Translations under genes and position numbers: made by a program
The notes under the pieces: generated by a model
Database searches by the model: none
The model's input: the letters and a program-made list of their open reading frames with translations, nothing else
Told to the model about the DNA's origin: nothing
In this document: piece after piece, positions 1 to 5,296 of the stretch
Layout: every line of letters begins with the position of its first letter
Numbering within the stretch: the first letter of the stretch is position 1
NCBI GenBank assembly: GCA_023380955.1
Contig: JAMCTB010000025.1
Coordinates: 1-8,843 of the forward strand
DNA from: Chloroflexota bacterium
GTDB taxonomy: Bacteria > Chloroflexota > UBA6077
Direction of reading: 5' to 3'
DNA length: 8,843 nucleotides

Positions 1-400
1 TCCCCACGTTGCGGTGGTCCGGGTGCAGCTGGTAGCGGCGCCAGGGATCGTGGACCATCAGCACGTCGGGCCGCAATTCACGGATCACCCGGGTGATCTT
101 CTCACGGTTGGCCAGGGTCGGAGGGAACTCCCCATCGGCCTCCCCCAGATAGAGGACGTCGGCGACTCCCAGCCGGCGGGCGGCCTCCCGCTGCTCCCTC
201 TGCCGGATGGGGATGAGTCGCTCCCCCGTCATCTCCAAGTCCTTGGTCCCCTTGTCCCCGTCGGTGCACACCAGGTAGTGCACCTCGCACCCCTGCTGCG
301 TCCATCGTAGGATGGTCCCGCCGCAGGCGAACTCGGTATCGTCGGGGTGGGCTCCCACCACCAGTACCTTCTTCGGTTTGTCGACCTGTCCTATCTCCAC
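1..400 (-). CDS. PIG-L/LmbE family zinc-dependent N-deacetylase (3' part beyond window)
   Basis: Only the first 133 codons are visible; the gene runs off the left edge. Family members hydrolyse the N-acetyl group of GlcNAc-type conjugates (MshB on GlcNAc-inositol, BshB on GlcNAc-malate). The sequence shows a beta-strand followed by AHPDD at residues 17-21, then GGT at 27-29, and HPDH at 126-129. By analogy with MshB, H18, D21 and H129 should bind zinc and D20 should be the general base. I chose the GTG at 398-400 because AGAGG (407-411) lies 6 nt upstream; the in-frame TTG at 404-406 touches that site, and a TAG at 410-412 rules out a longer protein. It follows the glycosyltransferase on the same strand after 98 nt, with an inverted repeat between them. 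The product probably acts on whatever the glycosyltransferase makes. Family is certain; substrate is unknown. Confidence 0.93.
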   Translation of the reverse strand, partial: MEIGQVDKPKKVLVVGAHPDDTEFACGGTILRWTQQGCEVHYLVCTDGDKGTKDLEMTGERLIPIRQREQREAARRLGVADVLYLGEADGEFPPTLANREKITRVIRELRPDVLMVHDPWRRYQLHPDHRNVG

Positions 401-426
401 GATCAACCTCTACTGCGAAACAGATG

Positions 427-500
427 AACCACGGACACTGAGAACACAGGATTCGACAGAGCTGCCCAACAATCCCCGTGATCTCTGTGTCTCTGCGGTT
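427..500. repeat. Imperfect inverted repeat, likely dispersed element
   Basis: The left arm at 427-450 begins AACCACGGACAC and the right arm at 474-500, read on the other strand, begins AACCGCAGAGACACAGAGAT. With small gaps the arms match over most of about 24 nt, leaving a 23-nt centre. The AGACACAGAG-type wording resembles a family of dispersed non-coding repeats I recall from environmental bacterial genomes; that is memory, not a search. It sits between the glycosyltransferase and deacetylase genes, and its right arm provides two bases of the glycosyltransferase TAA stop. It could act as an intercistronic RNA hairpin or be a passive insertion. Confidence 0.6.
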
Positions 501-1776
501 AGCACGATTGCTCACCACACGCCGCCAGGCAGCCGGCATGGGCGGGCGCCAGTTCACCATACAACTGGAGGGTTCGGTCCGCCGCCGAGGCCCAGGAGAA
601 GCCCTGGGCCACCTCAATAGCCTCCCTCGAGAGGGAAGATCGAAGAGCCTCGTCCTGGAGAACGAGCCGCATGGCAGCCGCGAACTGCCCCGGCTCCCTC
701 CGCCGCACCAGGAAGCCGGACCTGCCATCCTGGACCGTCCACTGAAGGCCGCCAACCCGAGAGGCCACAACCGGCGCGCCGCAGGCCATGGCCTCCAGCG
801 CCACCAGTCCGAAGGACTCATAGAGCGACGGGACCACCACCACGTCGGCAGCCGAGTAATATGTGGGCAGCATGGAGTGGGGCACCGCCCCCTGGAAGGT
901 AACCCGATCCTGCACCCCCAGGTCGCGCGCCAGGATCCTCAGACGCTCCATCTCCACCACCTCGGGATCGGCCTCGTCCGTCGGGTTGCGACCTCCCACT
1001 ACCATGAGACGGGGGCTATCCTCTCCAGACCAGTCGGACACCAATCGAGCGAAGGCGCGGAGCAGCAGGTCGATCCCCTTCAGCTGCTGAATCCGCCCCA
1101 CGAAGAGCACCAGCTTCCCAGGCCCAAGCCCCAGCAGGGCCCTCGCGACGTCGGTCGGGAAGGGGTGGAAGGTGGCCGTATTGACGCCCCCCGGCACCAC
1201 CCGAATGCGGGAGCTAAGTGCACCGTAGAAATCCACCATCTGCTCCATGTCGGTGGGGCTGGCCGCCACAACCCGGTCCGCGGCCAGCATGGAGAGCCGC
1301 TCGATCTCTATGCGCTCGGCGTTCTCACGCTCGCTGCCGTTGCGGGAGACTCGGTTCTTCAGCTGGCCGAGGGTATGGAACATTACTACCAGGGGGACCT
1401 GCCATTCGGCGGCGAGGGCGGTGGCCACGGGGCCGGATAGCCAGTAATGGCTGTGGAGGAGGTGGTAGCTCCGACCGGTGCGCCGCTGGAAGTCCCACAC
1501 ACCCTCCGCGAACTGGGGCAGGTAGTGCAGCACTTCGTACTTGTCTATGGTCCTGGGGGGTCCGGCATCCAGGTGGATGACCCGGGCGTTCTCGCCGAAC
1601 TCCACGGCCTCCTGAACGTCACGCTCCTGCCGGCGAGTGAAGACGTCCACCGCCACGCCCCGGCTTCCCAGGTGGCGGCTCAACTCCCGAACGTACACGT
1701 TCATGCCCCCGGTCTCCCGACTCCCCAGTCGGGCCAGGGGGCAGGTGTGCACGCTGATCATGGCGACCCGCAGCAT
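499..1776 (-). CDS. GT4-family glycosyltransferase, MshA-like
   Basis: This 425-residue GT-B retaining glycosyltransferase should transfer a sugar from a nucleotide donor such as UDP-GlcNAc to a phosphorylated acceptor in the cytoplasm. The N-terminal domain opens with VAMISVHTCPL and GGMNVYVREL (23-32), then HSHYWLSG (108-115) and FHTLGQLKN (133-141), all close to actinobacterial MshA. The C-terminal domain has VGRIQQLKG (226-234), with the donor-phosphate Arg and Lys, and the EX7E motif at E320 and E328 in ESFGLVALE. The ATG is preceded by GAGG with 6-nt spacing and lies 2 nt after the stop of the acyltransferase, so the two are probably translationally coupled. The last residues form an unusual cysteine-containing tail. 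A sucrose-phosphate-synthase-like role is the main alternative, since those enzymes share GGMNVY and the phosphate-binding layout. Family certain, acceptor inferred. Confidence 0.95.
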   Translation of the reverse strand: MLRVAMISVHTCPLARLGSRETGGMNVYVRELSRHLGSRGVAVDVFTRRQERDVQEAVEFGENARVIHLDAGPPRTIDKYEVLHYLPQFAEGVWDFQRRTGRSYHLLHSHYWLSGPVATALAAEWQVPLVVMFHTLGQLKNRVSRNGSERENAERIEIERLSMLAADRVVAASPTDMEQMVDFYGALSSRIRVVPGGVNTATFHPFPTDVARALLGLGPGKLVLFVGRIQQLKGIDLLLRAFARLVSDWSGEDSPRLMVVGGRNPTDEADPEVVEMERLRILARDLGVQDRVTFQGAVPHSMLPTYYSAADVVVVPSLYESFGLVALEAMACGAPVVASRVGGLQWTVQDGRSGFLVRRREPGQFAAAMRLVLQDEALRSSLSREAIEVAQGFSWASAADRTLQLYGELAPAHAGCLAACGEQSC

Positions 1777-1778
1777 CG

Positions 1779-2852
1779 CTATCCTCGGTCGGATTCCTCC
1801 TCTTCCTCGCCGGACCCCGCCGGCAGGAGGGTGAGGGTGTAGATGGGGCTATCCTTCGCCCCGAAATCGTACTTGTAGGGCTCGTTGCCCCGCAGGAAGT
1901 CGTACCACACCTTGCCCAGGCCGATGGCCTGCTGAACGTCTGCGGCATGGAGGGCGATCCCCACGGAGTGGACCCGATAGTCGGGATCCAGGCCGGAGTT
2001 GTACAGCAGTATCCTGTCCTGCCGCGAGAAGGCCATGCAGGCCGCCACGTCTCGACCATCGATCTGCATCAGGTTCAGCCGCATCCAACCCTCTCGGGCG
2101 AAGGCATCGCTGACGCTGCGAAAGAAGGAGGCGGTGGTGCCGTCCAGGAAGGCCGCCTTATCCGGGCGGGAAGCCCGATGGAGCCGGAAGAAGCTCTCCA
2201 GGCTGGCGGCCACCTCCTCGGGCGCCGTCAGGTGCTGGAAGGTCTGAGCGCCTGCTGCCTGGGAGCGGCGGATCTTGCGCCTCAGCTCGTGCCGGTGGGT
2301 CTTGCCCAGTGTAGCCAGGTACTCGTCCCAACTGGACGCCAGCCGTGCGGTTGGGCAAGTGTTGTTGATGCGAGCGAAGCTCTCCATCCCGCGCCGCTGA
2401 GCCATCCCCCGGAAACCCGCGAGGAGCGGCGACCCAGCCGGCAAGCTCCGCATCTCGACCCGCCCCCACCGGTGGCCTAATCCCTCCTGGAGGAACCCCG
2501 CCAGGGCCTCACAAAGAGCCTCCTGGTACTCCGGGTCCACCAGGACGTCGCCGTAGTCGGTGGTGCGGTCGCTGCCGATCAGAGCCAGTTGGCGGACACC
2601 GGACTCGCCGGTCTCCACCATCATGGGGGCGACCCCCACCAGTCGGTCCTCGCTGCTCAGCACGAGGATCTGCAGCTCCTTATCGGAAGCGAAGGCGTTC
2701 CACCAATGGTGGAACCATTGCCAGCTAAGGAATACGTTCCAGCCGCCGTGCTGCTGGAACAGCGCCTTCCAGTCCTCCTCCAGGAGTCGGAAGGCCGAGG
2801 GGTTATCGTAGACCCGGATCACAGGGGCCGGGCAGAGTAGGTTTGAAGTCAT
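1779..2852 (-). CDS. GNAT_6 (CelD/BcsL-like) acyltransferase
   Basis: This 357-residue protein matches the CelD/BcsL-type GNAT acyltransferases, which transfer an acyl group, usually from acyl-CoA, and often sit beside glycosyltransferase genes. Supporting sequence: the aromatic N-terminal segment FLSWQWFHHWWNAF (41-54), LVGVAPMMV (71-79), the basic block LGKTHRHELRRKIRR (182-196) and the family hallmark YDFLRGNEPYKYDFG (317-331). No signal peptide or membrane segment is seen; the C-terminus is acidic (GEEEEESDRG). It is the first gene of a three-gene cassette and ends 2 nt before the glycosyltransferase. The ATG at 2850-2852 is touched by a GAGGA sequence with no proper spacing, so initiation may depend on the tiny upstream ORF that ends at ATGA; a GTG at codon 11 is a weaker alternative. 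FemAB-like aminoacyl transfer shares this fold and cannot be excluded. Substrate unknown. Confidence 0.88.
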   Translation of the reverse strand: MTSNLLCPAPVIRVYDNPSAFRLLEEDWKALFQQHGGWNVFLSWQWFHHWWNAFASDKELQILVLSSEDRLVGVAPMMVETGESGVRQLALIGSDRTTDYGDVLVDPEYQEALCEALAGFLQEGLGHRWGRVEMRSLPAGSPLLAGFRGMAQRRGMESFARINNTCPTARLASSWDEYLATLGKTHRHELRRKIRRSQAAGAQTFQHLTAPEEVAASLESFFRLHRASRPDKAAFLDGTTASFFRSVSDAFAREGWMRLNLMQIDGRDVAACMAFSRQDRILLYNSGLDPDYRVHSVGIALHAADVQQAIGLGKVWYDFLRGNEPYKYDFGAKDSPIYTLTLLPAGSGEEEEESDRG

Positions 2853-2875
2853 TCCTCTTCTTCGACATCCGGCAT
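2849..2875 (-). other. Possible 8-codon upstream ORF overlapping the acyltransferase start
   Basis: An ATG at 2873-2875 opens MPDVEEEE and stops at TGA, which overlaps the acyltransferase ATG as ATGA. The GAGGA inside its last codons lies too close to the acyltransferase start to be a normal Shine-Dalgarno, so termination-reinitiation is conceivable. Its own ribosome site is weak (AGG at about 10 nt). It could easily be chance. Confidence 0.25.
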
Positions 2876-2893
2876 GGTCAAGTGCCTGACGAC

Positions 2894-2917
2894 AAAACCG
2901 CCGGCCTGAGGCCGGCG
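2894..2917 (-). terminator. Terminator-like hairpin in the acyltransferase leader (possible attenuator)
   Basis: On the minus strand CGCCGGCC, a 3-nt loop and GGCCGGCG form a perfect 8-bp GC stem (9 bp if the T and A of the loop pair), followed by G and four T residues at 2897-2894. It lies between the predicted promoter and the acyltransferase start, so as an intrinsic terminator it would act as an attenuator. A 7-codon ORF (2921-2944, MHDRRST) stops 3 nt before the hairpin. The T-tract is short, and the palindrome could instead be a dispersed REP-like element. Confidence 0.4.
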
Positions 2918-2978
2918 ATCCTACGTCGATCTTCGGTCATGCATGGAATTGGTCTGCTTTCCCTTACACTGAGAAACG

Positions 2979-3007
2979 ATTGTAGCATCCTGGCCATACC
3001 CAGGCAA
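2979..3007 (-). promoter_or_regulatory. Sigma70-type promoter for the acyltransferase-glycosyltransferase-deacetylase operon
   Basis: The -35 box TTGCCT (3007-3002) and -10 box TACAAT (2984-2979) are separated by exactly 17 bp. Predicted transcription start is near 2972, giving a leader of about 120 nt before the acyltransferase ATG. No other good promoter is seen before the cassette. Confidence 0.55.
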
Positions 3008-3045
3008 GGTTCCGTCGGGGGTAGCGTGGGGTGCAGCCGTGACAG

Positions 3046-3074
3046 CCCGACCATTTGGATGATGCAAGGTCGGG
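3046..3074 (-). terminator. Hairpin downstream of the small ORF, weak terminator candidate
   Basis: CCCGACC (3046-3052) and GGTCGGG (3068-3074) form a perfect 7-bp stem around a 15-nt loop. It lies 24 nt after the stop of the small ORF on the minus strand, where a transcript end would be expected before the next promoter, but no T-tract follows it. Confidence 0.25.
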
Positions 3075-3097
3075 GCCAGGGGGGCAAGGAGCCGTGC

Positions 3098-3304
3098 TCA
3101 GTACCTGGGCATGGTCATCACCGCGACCATCGCGATCAGGGCGAGAGCGCTCCAGGCAGCGGAGTAAACCAGGCGACTCACCTTGTCGGCTGCCACCCCC
3201 GCGAGGCTGACCCCACCAGAGGTCCTCGCATCCTGCTGCCGCCCCCGGTTCGGGCGCGTCTCCCGGCCCGCCAACCCATCCACTCGCTTTCTGCTCTTAC
3301 CCAA
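3098..3304 (-). CDS. Possible small single-helix membrane protein
   Basis: A 68-codon ORF starting at TTG. The first 35 residues are highly basic (KSRKR, RPNRGRQQ) and residues 45-65 form a hydrophobic stretch (LVYSAAWSALALIAMVAVMT) ending close to the C-terminus, suggesting a one-helix membrane protein. GGGGGTG lies about 7 nt upstream of the TTG and most third codon positions are G or C, as in neighbouring genes. A -10-like TATAGT (3351-3346) lies upstream, but the -35 is poor. It stands alone between the tRNA terminator and the next operon's promoter. I do not recognise a family. The TTG start and high background GC mean it could be a chance ORF. Confidence 0.4.
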   Translation of the reverse strand: MGKSRKRVDGLAGRETRPNRGRQQDARTSGGVSLAGVAADKVSRLVYSAAWSALALIAMVAVMTMPRY

Positions 3305-3379
3305 TTGGACACCCCCGGAAATCGATAGCCCACTGCCGGCGGAGAACTATAACGGATAGCAGAGTGTAGAGATAAGAGA

Positions 3380-3416
3380 GAAAAGACAACCTCAGACCAA
3401 TCCTGTTGATCTGAGG
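3380..3416 (-). terminator. Intrinsic terminator of the tRNA gene
   Basis: On the minus strand CCTCAGA (3416-3410) pairs perfectly with TCTGAGG (3396-3390). Two more pairs (T-G, C-G) can extend the stem. It is followed by TTGTCTTTTCTC. It begins 11 nt after the tRNA 3' end, as expected for a monocistronic tRNA. Confidence 0.75.
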
Positions 3417-3427
3417 CAGTACTCAAG

Positions 3428-3499
3428 TGGGCCCACCCGGATTCGAACCAGGGACCAACCGGTTATGAGCCGGCCGCTCTGCCGCTGAGCTATGGGCCC
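3428..3499 (-). tRNA. tRNA with anticodon CAT (Met elongator or Ile2)
   Basis: A complete 72-nt cloverleaf: 7-bp acceptor GGGCCCA/TGGGCCC, D arm GCTC/GAGC, anticodon stem GCCGG/CCGGT around loop CTCATAA (anticodon CAT), T arm CCTGG/CCGGG with loop TTCGAAT, and discriminator A. The 3' CCA is not encoded. The first pair G-C and the absence of three G-C pairs at the base of the anticodon stem argue against initiator tRNA. The loop CTCATAA followed by a TTGGTC variable region resembles tRNA-Ile2, whose CAT anticodon is modified to lysidine, but elongator tRNA-Met in several phyla also has CTCATAA, so identity is open. Confidence 0.95.
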
Positions 3500-3512
3500 G
3501 TCGTTACATCAA

Positions 3513-3542
3513 ATTATACCGAATCGGCCCAAGCAGCGGCAA
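3513..3542 (-). promoter_or_regulatory. Promoter of the CAT-anticodon tRNA
   Basis: A perfect -10 TATAAT (3518-3513) lies 18 bp downstream of TTGCCG (3542-3537). The -10 ends 13 nt before the first tRNA base, so the primary transcript should have only a 5-7 nt leader. It sits in the 112-nt gap after the IclR gene. Confidence 0.75.
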
Positions 3543-3611
3543 CAGATGCGGGAAGGGACACGTGAGGAGACAGCCGGCTGCCCTCCGCGATCCCCAAACA
3601 CAGAAGGCCCG

Positions 3612-4448
3612 CTAGTCCTTGGCGATGGAGATACGCTCCGCAGTCTGCTTGAGAGGCTCTACCAGACTGAGCAATCGCGACATCGGCAGACGACCCGAGG
3701 GGCCCGATATGGCGATGGCAGCGATGGGTAGCCCGGAGTAGCTGAGAAGCGGCACGGCTATACAGCGGATGCCAGGAAAGCTCTCCTCATCGTCCAGGGA
3801 GTAGCCCAACTCTCTGATCCGGCTCAGTTCCTCCTGGAGCCGAACAGGATCCGTAATAGAGTTGGGTGTCAGGGCAGTCAGCGGCCGAGAGAGGATACGG
3901 CTGACCCGCCCCGAGCTCTCAAAGGCCATGATGGCCTTGCCCATGGCGGTGGCGTTGGCCGGAGCACGGCTGCCCAGTTCCACCTCCAGCCGCAGAGGGC
4001 CAAACCCTCGAACGCTGTCCACATACAGCACATCTGCCCCTTGAAGCACTCCCACGTTCACCGTCTCGCCCGTGGCCCACACCAACTCCTGCAGGGCCTG
4101 GCGAGCTGCAGGCCCGAGGTCGAACCGGCTCGCCGCCGCCGCCGCCAGTTCGAAGGTGCGCAACCCCAAGCGGTACTTCCTCGACACCGAGTCCTGCTCG
4201 ACAAACCCCAGGAATCGGAGGGTGTCCAGCAACCGGTGCACCTTACTGCGACCCACACCGACCGACTTGCTTATCTCGGCCACTCCGAGAGGGGTGTTCC
4301 GAGGGCCGAAAGTGCCGAGAATCGCTGCAGCGTCGATCAAGACCTGAACAGAGTATCTCGGTCCTCCGGTCTCCGTCTTTGCCCCGTTATTGTCGATGCC
4401 TTCCGGTTCGTTGTCGCCCGTCCTCGGGCTACTCGAGGTCCCCTGCAA
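3612..4448 (-). CDS. IclR-family transcriptional regulator
   Basis: This 278-residue protein has the standard IclR layout: a winged HTH at about 32-95, with GVAEISKSVGVGRSKVHRLL as helix-turn-helix, then an effector-binding domain at about 110-275 with ANATAMGKAI (164-173), FPGIRCIAVPLL (224-235) and AAIAISGPSGR (243-253). Such proteins bind as dimers or tetramers near promoters of catabolic and transport genes and respond to a small metabolite. No ATG occurs near the N-terminus; the TTG at 4446-4448 is supported by AGGAGG with 7-nt spacing. The first 30 residues are a hydrophilic extension. Downstream of a sugar ABC operon on the same strand, it most likely controls that operon, and a perfect inverted repeat 33 nt upstream suggests autoregulation. 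Effector unknown. Confidence 0.95.
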   Translation of the reverse strand: MQGTSSSPRTGDNEPEGIDNNGAKTETGGPRYSVQVLIDAAAILGTFGPRNTPLGVAEISKSVGVGRSKVHRLLDTLRFLGFVEQDSVSRKYRLGLRTFELAAAAASRFDLGPAARQALQELVWATGETVNVGVLQGADVLYVDSVRGFGPLRLEVELGSRAPANATAMGKAIMAFESSGRVSRILSRPLTALTPNSITDPVRLQEELSRIRELGYSLDDEESFPGIRCIAVPLLSYSGLPIAAIAISGPSGRLPMSRLLSLVEPLKQTAERISIAKD

Positions 4449-4480
4449 TTGGCAACCTCCTCACCACGTGCTCCACCCTT

Positions 4481-4505
4481 CCGACTCTCTCCCCGCGAGA
4501 GTCGG
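4481..4505. promoter_or_regulatory. Perfect 9-bp inverted repeat upstream of the IclR gene (operator or RNA hairpin)
   Basis: CCGACTCTC (4481-4489) and GAGAGTCGG (4497-4505) are exact reverse complements with a 7-nt spacer, in the 107-nt gap between the lipoprotein stop and the IclR start. No T-tract follows on either strand, so a standard terminator is unlikely. IclR regulators bind palindromes near their own promoters, making an autoregulatory operator plausible. Confidence 0.45.
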
Positions 4506-4555
4506 AATCCGCACAGCCGATTCGCTTCGAGACGTCCCTGACGAGAGCCCGGAGA

Positions 4556-5224
4556 TCAGTAGGCGAACAACTCCTCGCGGTACTGCCTGGTCAGCTGGGC
4601 CTGATCGGTCAGCCCCTCCGCCAGGGCCCCCTTGGACTTGGAGGCCAGCATGTCCATGTAGTTGGCAGCGTTCAGCATTTCGACGCTGGCCAGGGTGTTG
4701 TTAGTGCCCTGCCCGATGTACTTGTGAGACTCGGTCAGGCTGCGAAGGATGTCCTTCATCAGACTCGCTGCCCCCTCCGGGTCGTCGGTCATGGCAGGGG
4801 ATACGCTGAGTCCTTTCAGCGCGTCGATCACCGACTGAACCTTCGCCTGCATGTCGCTGGGCGTGAACTTCGGCGGTTTCACCTGAACCTTGATCGTCGC
4901 CGACTTGCCGTATCTCTCCGACTTGACGCCTACGGTAGCATCGCCGGGCAGAACCCCACGCAGCAGGCCCGACTTGTCCACCGAGGCGATGGAACCGTCG
5001 CTATAGCTCCAACGGAGATCCATCTCGTCGTCCGTGGCCAGGGAACCGTCCGCCTTCTTGCCGACAGCCTTGAGCTGGACGTTTTCTCCCCGAGACTGCA
5101 TGACCACCTCGGGAGGGTCGATCGTCAGGGACACGATCCCGCCACCGCTCTCGCAGCCCGACAGGAGCATAGGCGCCACCATTATTGTAGATAGCATGGG
5201 AATGATCAACAGCAGCCTTTTCAT
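4556..5224 (-). CDS. Lipoprotein with one BIG2 (Ig-like) domain
   Basis: From the chosen start the protein has 222 residues: a signal peptide MKRLLLIIPMLSTIMVAPML, lipobox LSGC with lipidated C24, a BIG2 domain at about 32-116 recognised by RWSYSDGSIASVDKSGLLRG (71-90) and DATVGV (95-100), then an Ala/Met/Leu-rich, probably helical C-terminal region at 120-222. BIG2 domains occur on surface-exposed proteins and often mediate binding. I chose the ATG at 5222-5224 because AGGTGG lies about 6 nt upstream and the protein then begins as a typical lipoprotein; an ATG at 5237-5239 would add MRWHP and also has a purine-rich site upstream. It follows the permease by about 70 nt on the same strand and precedes the IclR gene. 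The C-terminal region matches no family I know, and the role is unknown. Confidence 0.88.
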   Translation of the reverse strand: MKRLLLIIPMLSTIMVAPMLLSGCESGGGIVSLTIDPPEVVMQSRGENVQLKAVGKKADGSLATDDEMDLRWSYSDGSIASVDKSGLLRGVLPGDATVGVKSERYGKSATIKVQVKPPKFTPSDMQAKVQSVIDALKGLSVSPAMTDDPEGAASLMKDILRSLTESHKYIGQGTNNTLASVEMLNAANYMDMLASKSKGALAEGLTDQAQLTRQYREELFAY

Positions 5225-5275
5225 CGGGTGCCACCTCATTTGACTCCCCTCCTCTCCCTAAAGCTCCTTCGGATC

Positions 5276-5287
5276 TGTCAATGTCAA
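5276..5287 (-). promoter_or_regulatory. Two adjacent TTGACA hexamers before the lipoprotein gene
   Basis: The minus strand reads TTGACATTGACA, two exact -35 consensus hexamers in tandem, in the gap between permease and lipoprotein. No good -10 lies 16-18 bp downstream (the best is a poor TTTAGG at the wrong distance), so this is at most a weak or activator-dependent promoter. Confidence 0.2.
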
Positions 5288-5296
5288 GGCGAACAC

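Noticed and set aside
1..400. Pseudogene or truncated deacetylase
   Set aside because: The frame is intact to the window edge and both metal-site motifs are present; the truncation is due to the window boundary.
427..500. CRISPR or short tandem repeat
   Set aside because: There is only one pair of arms, in inverted not direct orientation, with no regularly spaced repeats elsewhere.
3098..3304. SecE-like protein
   Set aside because: The size and single C-terminal helix are similar, but the conserved SecE segment before the helix is missing and no nusG or ribosomal genes are nearby.
2843..3328. 161-codon plus-strand ORF across the intergenic region
   Set aside because: It crosses the promoter, hairpins and the small minus-strand ORF, has no family-like segment, and its composition looks like non-coding GC-rich DNA.
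3571..3580. 10-bp palindrome CAGCCGGCTG as an IclR terminator
   Set aside because: It has no loop and no T-tract, and such short GC palindromes are expected by chance in this composition.
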